From positions 284,501 to 348,500 of the forward strand of contig JADJXM010000004.1 of assembly GCA_016715865.1 (NCBI GenBank): DNA of 64,000 bases. The letters run 5' to 3'. The position numbers were made by a program, and so were the translations under genes. The notes under the pieces were generated by a model. The model ran no database searches and was not told where the DNA came from. It was given only the letters and a program-made list of their open reading frames with translations. This DNA comes from Acidobacteriota bacterium (GTDB taxonomy: Bacteria; Acidobacteriota; Blastocatellia; RBC074). This document shows positions 1 to 16,910 of this stretch, one piece after another (the first letter of the stretch is position 1; every line of letters starts with the position of its first letter).

Positions 1-1
1 G

Positions 2-1513
<1,512 letters not shown>

Positions 1514-1560
1514 TGCGATACTGAAAGCCTGGCGGCGAAATAATCGAGGCGCACTCCGGG

Positions 1561-1570
1561 AAAGGAGGTG
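1561..1570 (+). promoter_or_regulatory. Strong ribosome binding site for mgtE
   Basis: AAAGGAGGTG lies 5 nt before a TTG codon. This near-perfect anti-16S complement fixes the TTG at 1576 as the mgtE start despite the rare codon. Confidence 0.8.
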
Positions 1571-1575
1571 AGGCA

Positions 1576-2934
1576 TTGGCAACGATCGAAGATCTGCGTG
1601 AACGAATCAACCTTCGGCTCGAAGACAGTTTCGTCGGCATCAGCGAACAGGTCGCGGACCTGCCGGCGGAAGATCTTGTCGAGCTGCTCAACCAGTTGAA
1701 GCTGATCGAAGCGGCGACAGTGGTCATGATGCTGCCCATTCCCCGAACGATCGAACTCTTCGATCAGCCCACAATGACCCGCCGCAGCGCGATCCTGGGT
1801 AAACAGGAACCCGGACGGGCGGCTCAGATCATCGAAGAACTCTCAGCCGACGAACGAACAGACATTATCCAGCAGATGGGGCTGCTCGAACGTCGCCGCA
1901 TCCTCTCGAAGGTCAGCAACGAGGTCAAAACCGAACTCGAGCACCTGCTTAAATACGAAGAACACACCGCCGGCGGAATCATGACGACCGAGTTCGTGAC
2001 GCTCGCCCCGGCGATGACGGTCGCCGATGCGCTCAAGCACATCCGGCAGGTGGCCAGAGAAAAAGAGTCGATCTACGCCTGCTATGTCATCGAAAATGAA
2101 ACTGGCAGGCTGATCGGAGCCGTCTCACTGCGTGACCTGGTCATGGCCGAAATGGGACAATCGGTCGCCGATGTCATGCGGCGCAAACCGGTGACAGTGA
2201 TGGTCGATGACGATCAGGAATCTGTCGCCAACAAGATCGCCAAATACAATCTGCTGGCCGTCCCGGTTCTTGAAAAAGATGGGAGCCTCGTCGGCTTCGT
2301 GACCGTCGACGACGTGATAGACGTCATGATCGAAGAGCAGACGGAAGATATCCTGCGCATGGCCGCGGTTGAACCAGGCGCGCTCGACAGACCATATTTT
2401 GACAACCCTATATTTCGTGTTGTTCGCAAACGAATCGGCTGGCTGCTCTTCCTCTTCGTCGCGGGTACACTGACGAGCAAGGTGCTGCACAGTTATGAAG
2501 ATGAATTGAAGGCAGTCGTGGCGCTCAATTTTTTCGTGCCACTGCTGATCGGCACCGGAGGAAACGCCGGCGCGCAGACGGTCATGACCGTCATCCGCAG
2601 CCTCTCGCTCGGAGAGATCGGGATGCATAACGCATGGCGCGTGGTCATGCGCGAATCCTCCACCGGGTTGCTGGTCGGCATGCTGATCGGCCTGATCGCT
2701 TTCGGACAGGCATACTGGGTAACGCATGACCCGCTGCTCGCACTGACCATTGCAGCCACGGTTTGCGCCATCTGCCTCTGGTCGACGACTGTCGGATCGA
2801 TCATCCCGATCATCGCGCACCGCGTCGGCGTTGATCCGGCGGTGCTCTCGGCGCCGCTCATCACCACGCTGGTCGACGCCACGGGTCTGTTAATTTATCT
2901 GACTATTGCTAAAATAATTCTCGATCAGATTTGA
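1576..2934 (+). CDS. mgtE: Magnesium transporter MgtE
   Basis: A 452-aa Mg2+ channel/transporter of the inner membrane. The order is typical: an N-terminal MgtE helical domain (about 20-130), a pair of CBS domains (about 135-260, beginning near MTTEFVTL and including VADVMRRKPVTV) and a five-helix membrane domain (about 285-452). The pore signature PLLIGTGGNAGAQT is present. In this family the cytosolic domains sense Mg2+ and close the pore. It starts at TTG with an excellent ribosome binding site. It lies 62 bp after the TPR gene and 18 bp before the peroxidase gene on the same strand, so co-transcription is possible. The length is normal and nothing is missing. Confidence 0.96.
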   Translation: MATIEDLRERINLRLEDSFVGISEQVADLPAEDLVELLNQLKLIEAATVVMMLPIPRTIELFDQPTMTRRSAILGKQEPGRAAQIIEELSADERTDIIQQMGLLERRRILSKVSNEVKTELEHLLKYEEHTAGGIMTTEFVTLAPAMTVADALKHIRQVAREKESIYACYVIENETGRLIGAVSLRDLVMAEMGQSVADVMRRKPVTVMVDDDQESVANKIAKYNLLAVPVLEKDGSLVGFVTVDDVIDVMIEEQTEDILRMAAVEPGALDRPYFDNPIFRVVRKRIGWLLFLFVAGTLTSKVLHSYEDELKAVVALNFFVPLLIGTGGNAGAQTVMTVIRSLSLGEIGMHNAWRVVMRESSTGLLVGMLIGLIAFGQAYWVTHDPLLALTIAATVCAICLWSTTVGSIIPIIAHRVGVDPAVLSAPLITTLVDATGLLIYLTIAKIILDQI

Positions 2935-2952
2935 TTTCACACCGGGACGGTT

Positions 2953-4119
2953 ATGAATTTCAGAGCGGCACAAACTGGCGGAAGATACTGGCGGATCGCG
3001 ATTCTGCTGGCAGTCGTTTGCTCCGCATTCGTTTTCGACACAGGGCAGTTCAGCGCTCAGGAAAAGTCATTCACCGCGCCGATCCCGCTCGGCCTGCCCG
3101 AGGACACATGGGAGTTTTATCAGCCCCGCAAAAACCGGCTCGCGCCTGAGAAGATCGAGCTCGGTCGAAAGCTCTTTTTTGATCAACGATTATCGGCTGA
3201 CGGAACAGTTTCGTGCGCGACCTGCCATAAACCTGAACTCGGATTCACGGACGGCAAGCGCGTCGCCGAGGGCGTCAAGGGGCGAACAGGCTCTCGAAAT
3301 TCGATGACGCTGCTCAACGCGCTCTTCAATAATGCTCAATTCTGGGATGGGCGCACCGACACCCTTGAAGAGCAGGCGGTCCAGCCATTGATCAACCCTC
3401 TCGAAATGGGCAACGGGTCACACGCAGAAGTCGTCGTCCGGCTGAAATCGATTCCGGAATATCGTGCGGAGTTTCTTCAGGTCTTCGGCGGCGAGGTGAC
3501 GATCGACCGGGTCGGCATGGCGCTCGCTTCATTTGAACGAACGCTCGTCTCGGGGGATTCGCCCTTCGATCGTTTCATGGCTGGAGATGAGATTGCCCTG
3601 AGCATCGAGGCCCGGCGCGGTTTATCGGTCTTTCGCGGCCGCGGGCGCTGCTCGCGCTGCCATCTCTTCAGCGAACAGATGCCGTTCTTCACAAATTTCG
3701 CATATCAGAATACAGGCGTCGCCGCCAATCACCCGAATTTCGCGAACCTTGCCCGGCGCGCCGCAACCGCTGCCGAGAGCGAGCGGGCGAAGGAATTGAT
3801 CGATAAACTCGGGCAGGAACCGGGCGGGCAGGAGCTCGGCAGGATTCTTGTCTCTTACCAGCTTTTCGATCTGGGGGCGTATCGCACACCATCTCTTCGC
3901 AATGTCGGGATCACCGCGCCTTACTTTCACGACGGCAGCGCCAAAACGCTGGCCGATGTCGTCCGTTTCTACAACCAGGGCGGCGGAGCAAATATCAACA
4001 TCGAAGCGGAACTGCACCCCCTCGGCCTGACTGAAGACGAACAACGCGACCTTGTCACATTCCTCGAATCACTGACCGGCAGGCCTGGTCATTGGGTACC
4101 GCCATCAGGCGGGTTTTAA
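2953..4119 (+). CDS. Di-haem cytochrome c peroxidase (CcpA/MauG family)
   Basis: A periplasmic 388-aa protein with a signal peptide (hydrophobic about 14-28, cleavage near FSAQ) and two c-type haem sites, CATCH at 88-92 and CSRCH at 233-237. The conserved blocks LGRKLFFDQRLSADGTVSC, FWDGR and APYFHDGS are those of bacterial di-haem peroxidases, which reduce H2O2 with electrons from small cytochromes. MauG relatives share the fold and cannot be excluded. The last residues (VPPSGGF) and the stop codon lie inside a copy of a short dispersed repeat also present near 60.1 kb, so the C-terminus appears to have been formed by repeat insertion. Confidence 0.93.
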   Translation: MNFRAAQTGGRYWRIAILLAVVCSAFVFDTGQFSAQEKSFTAPIPLGLPEDTWEFYQPRKNRLAPEKIELGRKLFFDQRLSADGTVSCATCHKPELGFTDGKRVAEGVKGRTGSRNSMTLLNALFNNAQFWDGRTDTLEEQAVQPLINPLEMGNGSHAEVVVRLKSIPEYRAEFLQVFGGEVTIDRVGMALASFERTLVSGDSPFDRFMAGDEIALSIEARRGLSVFRGRGRCSRCHLFSEQMPFFTNFAYQNTGVAANHPNFANLARRAATAAESERAKELIDKLGQEPGGQELGRILVSYQLFDLGAYRTPSLRNVGITAPYFHDGSAKTLADVVRFYNQGGGANINIEAELHPLGLTEDEQRDLVTFLESLTGRPGHWVPPSGGF

Positions 4120-4120
4120 C
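4098..4120 (+). repeat. Short palindromic repeat forming the end of the peroxidase gene
   Basis: GTACCGCCATCAGGCGGG followed by TTTTA differs at one base from the arm at 60123-60145 (GTACCGCCTTCAGGCGGG then TTTTA). The core CCGCC-N4-GGCGG can fold into a small hairpin. The copy lies in frame and encodes VPPSGGF plus the stop. Confidence 0.6.
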
Positions 4121-4166
4121 TTCCCTGAAACGATTTTCGCGGACCTGGCAAACCGACACTCCGTGA

Positions 4167-4826
4167 CTATTTTCGCCAGACATAGATATCGCGTGCGATC
4201 TCTTCTTCGAGCGCAATCTGGGTCTCTTCGCACTGGATAACAAATGACGGGAATCTCTGGTGGACCTTAATCGGTATGCCCGGCGTGACGCCGAGCGACG
4301 AGAGTTTTTGAATCCTCGGGAAATTGCGTGCGCTGACATAGGCGACGCGGGCAATTTCTCCGATCGGAAGACGATCGATTGAGATGACGACGGAATTGAG
4401 CCGGTCTTCCGACTGGCGACAGCAGGCTCCCTCGGGGATCGGATGATTGTGCGGACAGAAGCGAGGATGTCCAAGCAGAGTACAGATCGCTTCTGTCACG
4501 CCCGGTGCAACGAGGTGCTCGAATTCACAGGCATCCGCTTCGCTCTCTTCAATCGTCATGCCGAGGACATCGACCACCAGGCGCTCAGCCAGCCGGTGCC
4601 GCCGGATGACCTCCTCCGCCGTGCGCCTTCCCTGATCAGTCAATTTCAACTGGCCGTTGCCGAATCGCTTGATGAAGCCTTCCTCTTCACATTCGACCAG
4701 CAGAGCTTCCGTCACATCGGTCATTGCTTCGTCCGCGATGCGCTGCTCAGAGGCTGAACCACGCTCCTCGCTTGTCCAGGTCGCTTCGAGAACCTCGATG
4801 ATCTCATCGGAAATTCGTTCATGCAT
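4167..4826 (-). CDS. DtxR/IdeR-type iron-dependent repressor with FeoA-like C-terminal domain
   Basis: A 219-aa metal-sensing transcription repressor. It has an N-terminal winged helix (about 1-75), a dimerisation and metal domain (about 76-140) and an SH3/FeoA-like C-terminal domain (about 145-219, LPIGEIARVAYVSARNFPRI). The ligand pattern H-RLA-E and the CEFEH motif reproduce the DtxR spacing His79/Glu83 and Cys102-x2-Glu105-His106. The Cys favours an iron sensor over the Mn sensor MntR, which has Glu there. The gene begins 14 bp after feoB stops, on the same strand, with AGGTGA as ribosome binding site. The likely job is iron-responsive control of feoB and of itself. Confidence 0.93.
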   Translation of the reverse strand: MHERISDEIIEVLEATWTSEERGSASEQRIADEAMTDVTEALLVECEEEGFIKRFGNGQLKLTDQGRRTAEEVIRRHRLAERLVVDVLGMTIEESEADACEFEHLVAPGVTEAICTLLGHPRFCPHNHPIPEGACCRQSEDRLNSVVISIDRLPIGEIARVAYVSARNFPRIQKLSSLGVTPGIPIKVHQRFPSFVIQCEETQIALEEEIARDIYVWRK

Positions 4827-4840
4827 TCGTTATCACCTGC

Positions 4841-7237
<2,397 letters not shown>

Positions 7238-7283
7238 ACTTTCCCACTTCCCGATATTTTTTTTCGTCTCTTCCTTTTATCGA

Positions 7284-7308
7284 ATTTACCTGCTTCCCTT
7301 ATGTAAAT
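7284..7308 (-). promoter_or_regulatory. Possible repressor operator of the feoB-dtxR operon
   Basis: ATTTAC-N13-GTAAAT is an exact 6-bp inverted repeat just downstream of the predicted -10 region, where a DtxR-family dimer could block initiation. It does not match the corynebacterial DtxR consensus, so the assignment rests on position and symmetry. Confidence 0.35.
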
Positions 7309-7312
7309 CTAT

Positions 7313-7341
7313 TTAATCGCTCATCTCAGGCCGAATGTCAA
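7313..7341 (-). promoter_or_regulatory. feoB: Putative sigma70-type promoter of feoB
   Basis: On the minus strand a perfect TTGACA (7336-7341) is followed after 17-19 nt by an AT-rich -10 candidate (GATTAA/TTAAAT). The -10 is only fair. Confidence 0.4.
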
Positions 7342-7391
7342 ACAATCTTGGAATTCATTTTCAATTCAAAAAATTGCGAATGAGAACGAGT

Positions 7392-9098
<1,707 letters not shown>

Positions 9099-9131
9099 TT
9101 GTTTAAAACCCGGCGGCCATGCAGGTGATGC

Positions 9132-10061
9132 TTATTGGTTCTCCTGCACCAGCAGAAGCATGATGGCTTTTTGCGTGTGGAGCCTGTTTTCCGCCTGGTC
9201 ATAAACGATCGAATTGCGGCTGTCGATGACATCGGCATCGACCTCATCGCCGCGGTGTGCCGGCAGGCAGTGCATGAAAAAAGCTCCGGCGGCGGCGGCC
9301 TTCATCAGCTTTCGCGTTATCCTGAAAGATGAAAATATCTCGCGCCGCCGTTCGGTTTCGGCCTCGAACCCCATTGACGCCCAGACATCGGTATAGACCG
9401 CCTGAGCTCCATCAACCGCCTCGAACGGATCGTTGACGATGACAACGCTTCCACCGCTCTTACGGGCATCCTTCTTCGCCTGTTTGATGACCGCCGGATC
9501 AGGCTCGTATCCTTTCGGTGTACCGACACGGATATGCGCACCCAGCTTGGCTGCGCCGAAGACGAGCGAATGACAGGTGTTGTTTCCATCGCCGATATAG
9601 GCGATGCGAAAGCCCTTCAGGTTCGGCCCGATCTTTTCCGTCAACGTGAAGTAATCGGTCAGCCCCTGGCAGGGATGTGAAAATTCCGAGAGCCCATTGA
9701 TGACAGGGACCGAAGAATGAGCCGCCAGCTCGATCACAGTCTCGTGACTGTAAACGCGGGCGACGATGCAATCGACCCATCGTTCAAGATTGAGCGCCAT
9801 GTCCTTGACCGATTCGCGCTCTCCGAGACGAACGTTCTGGTGATCCAGGTAGACGCAAGATGCGCCCATCTGCGTTGCGCCCAGATCGAAAGTCACACGA
9901 GTCCGCAGACTCGGCTTCTCGAAGATCAGCGCCACGCTGCATCCGGCCAGCGATGTGCCATATTTTCGCGGCTCGGCCTTGAGATCAGCTGCAATCGCGA
10001 ATATTCGATTGATCTCACGCGATGTCAAATCATTGATCGAGATCAGGTCCTTGAGTGCCAA
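9132..10061 (-). CDS. argF: Ornithine carbamoyltransferase
   Basis: A 309-aa cytosolic enzyme that forms citrulline from ornithine and carbamoyl phosphate in arginine synthesis. The carbamoyl-phosphate loop reads KPSLRTR rather than the classic STRTR. The HCLPAHRGDEV motif near the C-terminus and the WASMG ornithine loop argue for true OTCase rather than the N-acetyl- or N-succinylornithine enzymes, which share SLRTR. The start is TTG with GGAG 8 nt upstream. No other arg gene is in the window. Confidence 0.93.
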   Translation of the reverse strand: MALKDLISINDLTSREINRIFAIAADLKAEPRKYGTSLAGCSVALIFEKPSLRTRVTFDLGATQMGASCVYLDHQNVRLGERESVKDMALNLERWVDCIVARVYSHETVIELAAHSSVPVINGLSEFSHPCQGLTDYFTLTEKIGPNLKGFRIAYIGDGNNTCHSLVFGAAKLGAHIRVGTPKGYEPDPAVIKQAKKDARKSGGSVVIVNDPFEAVDGAQAVYTDVWASMGFEAETERRREIFSSFRITRKLMKAAAAGAFFMHCLPAHRGDEVDADVIDSRNSIVYDQAENRLHTQKAIMLLLVQENQ

Positions 10062-10136
10062 TGGCTTCTCCAGTCACATCAGGTTTATGAAAATAGTCGG
10101 GAATTATAAGTAAGAAGCACGGCCGCGGCAAATGAC

Positions 10137-10586
10137 CTAGCGGCGCTGGACCAACCAGAGTCCGGCCAGCATGAAGATCAGTCCTGCCACTCGCGATGGG
10201 GTCATGAGGCGCTGTGACAAGCCCAGCAATCCATAGTGATCCAGAATCAGAGCGCCGATCAGCTGGCCGGTGATGATTGAAGCAGAGAAACTGGCCGCGC
10301 CGGTGCGCGGAACCATGATCACGCCTGAAATCACAAGCGAGCTTCCAACGAGCCCTCCGAGCCATGCCCAGAGCGGAGCCTGGCCGGCAGCGCGGAGGTC
10401 CCCGGGATAATTACGCCATATCGCAATCGACAGCATGAACAGGAGCGCCGCCGCCCCGACGCAAAAATTTATCAAAGCGCTGTATAACGGATTGATGACA
10501 AAGACCCGCATCTTCGCGTTCATTGCGGCCTGTGCGGGCACCAGCGCTCCGATCAGCAGCGCGATTCCGATCCAAATCAACTTCAC
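10137..10586 (-). CDS. YdcZ/DUF606-type small membrane transporter
   Basis: A 149-aa protein with about five membrane helices and the DUF606 (YdcZ) pattern: LIGALVPAQAAMNAKM at the start and GLVGSSLVISGVIMVPRTGA in the middle. The family belongs to the drug/metabolite transporter superfamily at half size and probably works as a dimer. No substrate can be predicted. The start is GTG with GGAGG 7 nt upstream. The gene is divergent from the aldo/keto reductase across an inverted repeat. Confidence 0.85.
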   Translation of the reverse strand: MKLIWIGIALLIGALVPAQAAMNAKMRVFVINPLYSALINFCVGAAALLFMLSIAIWRNYPGDLRAAGQAPLWAWLGGLVGSSLVISGVIMVPRTGAASFSASIITGQLIGALILDHYGLLGLSQRLMTPSRVAGLIFMLAGLWLVQRR

Positions 10587-10605
10587 GGATTTGCCTCCAC
10601 TTTGA

Positions 10606-10684
10606 AGTTTCCAGTTGGCAGTTTCCAGTTTCCGGTTATTATATTGACAATAAACTGGAAACCGGAAACTGCCAACTGGAAACT
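10606..10684. repeat. Inverted repeat of AGTTTCC heptamers
   Basis: Left arm 10606-10637 is a run of heptamers AGTTTCC, AGTTGGC, AGTTTCC, AGTTTCC. The right arm 10652-10684 is its reverse complement, with the first 21 nt perfect. The 14-nt centre is AT-rich. The element fills the gap between two divergent genes and could hold or disturb their promoters. Related copies lie near 19.76 and 53.29 kb. Confidence 0.85.
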
Positions 10685-10691
10685 ATTCAAT

Positions 10692-11630
10692 ATGCAACTG
10701 CGCAAACTTGGAAACAGCGATATGCAAATTACGCCCATCGGCCTTGGCGCGTGGGCGATTGGCGGATCTGACTGGCTCTTCGCATGGGGAGAACAGGACG
10801 ACAATGAATCGATCGCAGCCATTCATGCCGGACTTGACTCAGGCATCAACTGGATCGACACGGCGGCCGTGTACGGGCTCGGCCACTCGGAGGAGATTGT
10901 CGCAAGGGCCCTGGCTGCAACTTCACACAGACCGTATGTCTTCACGAAATGCGGTCGCGTCTGGGATGAAAACCGACAGATCGGGAGAAGCCTTCGCGCC
11001 GACTCGATCCGCGGCGAATGCGAAGCCAGCCTGCGACGGCTCAGGGTCGAGACGATCGACCTCTATCAGGTCCACTGGCCCGAACCCGACGAAGAGATCG
11101 AGGAAGGACTGGAAACGCTGACGAAGTTGCGCGATGAAGGCAAGATCCGCTGGATCGGCATTTCGAATTTCAACGTCGATCAGATGAAGCGGGCGCTCTC
11201 GATTGCGCCGATCACATCCCTGCAACCTCCGTACTCGCTCATCCGTCGCGATATCGAGGCCGAAATACTGCCCTTCGCGGCATCCAGCGGCATTGGCGTC
11301 ATCGCTTACTCTCCGATGGCATCCGGACTGCTGAGCGGAAAGATGACGCCTCAACGGATCGCTGCTCTGCCCGAGGACGACTGGCGACGGCGCAGCCCGA
11401 ATTTTCAGGAGCCGCTGCTTGGCCAAAACCTTGCGCTTGCAGAAAAACTCGCGGGAATCGCTGCCCGCCACGGCAGGACCGCCGGCGAAGCAGCCATCGC
11501 CTGGACGCTGCGTCTTCCGTCAGTGACCGGAGCCATCGTCGGCGTCCGCAGCGCCAAACAGGTCCATGGGATTATCGGAGCTATGGATTTCAGGCTGAGT
11601 GACGAAGAGATCGCCTCGCTCGATGCGTGA
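10692..11630 (+). CDS. Aldo/keto reductase
   Basis: A 312-aa NADPH-dependent oxidoreductase with a TIM barrel. The catalytic tetrad is complete: D56 and Y61 (WIDTAAVYG), K86 (FTKCG) and H128 (YQVHWP). The QPPYSLIRR and IAYSPMASGLLSGK segments are typical of the Tas/YajO/AKR11-13 side of the superfamily. The frame is open further upstream, but those codons lie inside the inverted repeat, so the ATG at 10692 (MQLRKLG) is chosen. The natural substrate is unknown. Confidence 0.93.
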   Translation: MQLRKLGNSDMQITPIGLGAWAIGGSDWLFAWGEQDDNESIAAIHAGLDSGINWIDTAAVYGLGHSEEIVARALAATSHRPYVFTKCGRVWDENRQIGRSLRADSIRGECEASLRRLRVETIDLYQVHWPEPDEEIEEGLETLTKLRDEGKIRWIGISNFNVDQMKRALSIAPITSLQPPYSLIRRDIEAEILPFAASSGIGVIAYSPMASGLLSGKMTPQRIAALPEDDWRRRSPNFQEPLLGQNLALAEKLAGIAARHGRTAGEAAIAWTLRLPSVTGAIVGVRSAKQVHGIIGAMDFRLSDEEIASLDA

Positions 11631-11636
11631 TATTTT

Positions 11637-11718
11637 TGTCCACAAAGGACACAAAGGATCACAAAGAAGAAAAACTTTGAATGAGTTTCTTTGTGGTTCT
11701 TTGTGTCCTTGTGGATGT
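11637..11718. repeat. Inverted repeat of CACAAAGGA-type units between convergent genes
   Basis: The left arm has tandem units CACAAAGGA, CACAAAGGA(T), CACAAAGAA. The right arm carries the reverse complements (TTCTTTGTGG, TTCTTTGTGTCC, TTGTGGA). The transcript of either strand would form a long hairpin, so the element could act as a two-way terminator between the reductase and the oxidoreductase genes. The same unit family recurs at 32.4 kb. Confidence 0.85.
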
Positions 11719-11757
11719 TCCCCCTGTTCTACGCGTCTCTACGTGGACGAAAAATCC

Positions 11758-13056
11758 CTACTTCATGGAGACAGCGCCGCCGCTCAGTGAATCGAGATTG
11801 AGCTTCAGATTCCACTTGTCGTTCGACTTGAGCATCTTGTCCCAGGTGACCTCTGTACCGGAGTGAGCTGCCATCCGACCCATGATCGTGGAGAGAGTCG
11901 TCTCGGCGCCCTGTTCGACCTGATTCTCGAACTTCCCGGCCTTGATGCCGTCGATCAAAGCCTTCATCTTCGTTCCGACGGCGGCATGCAGATCGACAGG
12001 GCTGTCGAATACTTTGATGCCCTGATCCTTGCTCAATGTGATCGTCGCCGGCCCGCTCTGTAAAGTGTCCGCCACTCCCAGCGTGCCGAAGAACCGCTCG
12101 CCCTGTTCACGATACCCCTTGTTCCGGAACTGGTTCGAATTGAAGCTGACCTTGACATCGCCAGGGTAGAAATAGGTCAAAATATAATGGTCGAATGTCA
12201 CGAAATCATTGGGGATGCCGTCGACCTGCTTGCGAACGACGCGTCCGCCGGACCCGGAGACCTTGACCGGGTGCGATTTCATGGCCCAGTTGACGATGTC
12301 GATGATATGGATGTTCTGTTCGGTGATGATGTCACCTGAAAGCGCCTTGTCGAAGACCCAATTGCGAATCCGCGCTTCGATGTCCGACATGCCGGGTTTG
12401 TTCTGGCGGCCCAGGTCATTCGTAAAATAGTAACTCTGGCCGAGAGCGATATCACCGATCTCGCCACCGTGAATCTTTTCGATGATCGCGCGATAGCCGA
12501 CATCGTATCGTTTCTGGAATCCGACGTGGACGCTGACCTTGCCTTCGGCCTTTTTGCCGGCCTTCATCACGCGCAGGCACCCGGCGACATCGGTTGCGAC
12601 GGGTTTCTCAAGGTAGACGTGCTTGCCCGCATCGACGGCCGCTTCGAACTGCTCAGGATGAAAATACGGGGGCGAAGTGATAAGCACGACATCGACATCC
12701 TTCGATTCGAGCAGTTTCTCGTAACTTCGCCATCCTCTGTGGAGATTCGACGATTCGATCTTCGACTGGCCTTTCTCTTCGGCCATCTTGTCGAAACGGG
12801 CTTTGGTCGATTCAAGTCGATCTTCGAAAAGATCCATCAAGGCGGTCACCCGGACGTCGGTATTCTTGACGAACTCTCCGCCGTCATAATTGCCACGGCC
12901 ACCGCAGCCCAGAATGCCGAGCCCCATCGATGAGTTGGCTGAATAGCCGAATGCCGTCTTCGAATTTAAAATCAGCAACCCGGCGCCGGCCGCCGCCGAA
13001 CCCTTGATGAACTTCCTGCGTGGAAGCCCCGTCTGCTCACTGTTTTTCACTTTCAT
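11758..13056 (-). CDS. Tat-exported Gfo/Idh/MocA family oxidoreductase
   Basis: A 432-aa NAD(P)-dependent oxidoreductase. The N-terminus carries a twin-arginine signal (PRRKFIKGSAAAGAGLL), so it is folded before export. A Rossmann fold follows (GILGCGGRGNYDG) and then the family's EKPVATD motif with the catalytic Lys. The C-terminal half is the alpha/beta dimerisation domain. Exported members of this family are common in Acidobacteriota, Planctomycetes and Bacteroidetes and often act on sugars, sometimes as NAD-dependent glycosidases. The substrate here is unknown. An AAGGAG site sets the start. Confidence 0.92.
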   Translation of the reverse strand: MKVKNSEQTGLPRRKFIKGSAAAGAGLLILNSKTAFGYSANSSMGLGILGCGGRGNYDGGEFVKNTDVRVTALMDLFEDRLESTKARFDKMAEEKGQSKIESSNLHRGWRSYEKLLESKDVDVVLITSPPYFHPEQFEAAVDAGKHVYLEKPVATDVAGCLRVMKAGKKAEGKVSVHVGFQKRYDVGYRAIIEKIHGGEIGDIALGQSYYFTNDLGRQNKPGMSDIEARIRNWVFDKALSGDIITEQNIHIIDIVNWAMKSHPVKVSGSGGRVVRKQVDGIPNDFVTFDHYILTYFYPGDVKVSFNSNQFRNKGYREQGERFFGTLGVADTLQSGPATITLSKDQGIKVFDSPVDLHAAVGTKMKALIDGIKAGKFENQVEQGAETTLSTIMGRMAAHSGTEVTWDKMLKSNDKWNLKLNLDSLSGGAVSMK

Positions 13057-13112
13057 AAAAATCTCCTTGGTCGATCAGGTTGTAATTAAAGCTCTATTGC
13101 CGGACACGATTT

Positions 13113-13793
13113 TCATTCGATGATCACGGCAATTTCATCAAATGTTTTTTTGGCGATATCCGGGACTTTCGCGTCCATTGACGGATAACCGACCGGTATC
13201 AGCAAAAATGGTTTCTCGTTTTTGGGGCGATTGAGAATCTCGGTCAGAAACCCCATCGGATTGGGAGTATGCGTCAGCGTCGCCAGCCCCGAGTAATGAA
13301 GCGCCGCCAGCAGTACGCCAGATGCGATCCCGACCGATTCGTTGACATAATAATGCTTGATCTTTTCTTCCGTTCCACTTGCGTCTGTCCGCAGTCCATA
13401 ATCCATTTTGAAGACGACGATCAGACATGGCGCGATTTCAAGAAATTCCTTATGCCAGTCCGTTCCAAGTGGAGCCAGAGTCTGCAGCCATTTATCGGGA
13501 AACCGGCCGGCATAATTCTCTCGCTCCTCTTCCTCCGCCGCCAGGCGGATTCGCCGTTTGATATCAGGGTTGCTTACGACGACGAACCGCCAGGGCTGCT
13601 GGTTAGCTCCCGATGGAGCCGTCCCGGCTGTCCTGATCGCCGTTTCGATTAGCTCCATTGGAACGGGATCCGGCGAGAAATTGCGCACCGTCCTGCGACG
13701 CTTCATCAATTCGTAAAATTCGAGCGCGCGACGCTGCTGCTCGTCCTGATCCAAACGCGTGAATTCAAGCGGAAAAAATTGATACAAGATCAA
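13113..13793 (-). CDS. Nitroreductase-fold flavoprotein resembling iodotyrosine deiodinase
   Basis: A 226-aa FMN protein. The FMN-binding RRTVRNF and the APSGANQQPWRFVVV block are standard. The region 86-120 (EEERENYAGRFPDKW then GTDWHKEFLEIAPC) follows iodotyrosine deiodinase closely. E90, Y94 and K115 keep the spacing of human IYD E157/Y161/K182, which close over the halotyrosine zwitterion. Reductive dehalogenation of tyrosine derivatives is the best guess. It lies 16 bp after ggt in the same direction. The start could be TTG at 13793 or TTG two codons later, which has a better-spaced AGAGG. Confidence 0.88.
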   Translation of the reverse strand: MILYQFFPLEFTRLDQDEQQRRALEFYELMKRRRTVRNFSPDPVPMELIETAIRTAGTAPSGANQQPWRFVVVSNPDIKRRIRLAAEEEERENYAGRFPDKWLQTLAPLGTDWHKEFLEIAPCLIVVFKMDYGLRTDASGTEEKIKHYYVNESVGIASGVLLAALHYSGLATLTHTPNPMGFLTEILNRPKNEKPFLLIPVGYPSMDAKVPDIAKKTFDEIAVIIE

Positions 13794-13808
13794 CCTCTCG
13801 GAAATTCG

Positions 13809-15488
<1,680 letters not shown>

Positions 15489-15497
15489 ATGAGAATC

Positions 15498-16727
<1,230 letters not shown>

Positions 16728-16910
16728 TATTTATCCTTTCCGCGATTCTGAATTCTGGTGAGATTCTATTCTGTTCCCACTCACGCTTTTACGCAAGATC
16801 AGGCGTCGAATCGGTGCGGCGCGGGCTCAAAGTCGTGATACAATGCATTTGCCTTTCGGCGATGATTATCCGCAATCAAACGTAATTTACAGACGGCTCT
16901 ATAATCAGGC

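Noticed and set aside
7351..7367. Fur box upstream of feoB
   Set aside because: GAATT-N7-AATTC is symmetric but does not match the Fur consensus, and it lies upstream of the -35 box.
9132..10061. N-acetylornithine carbamoyltransferase
   Set aside because: The SLRTR loop is shared, but the SMG ornithine loop and HCLPAHRGDEV fit ornithine carbamoyltransferase better.
10602..10691. N-terminal extension of the aldo/keto reductase
   Set aside because: The extra codons are the translation of the AGTTTCC inverted repeat and match no reductase.
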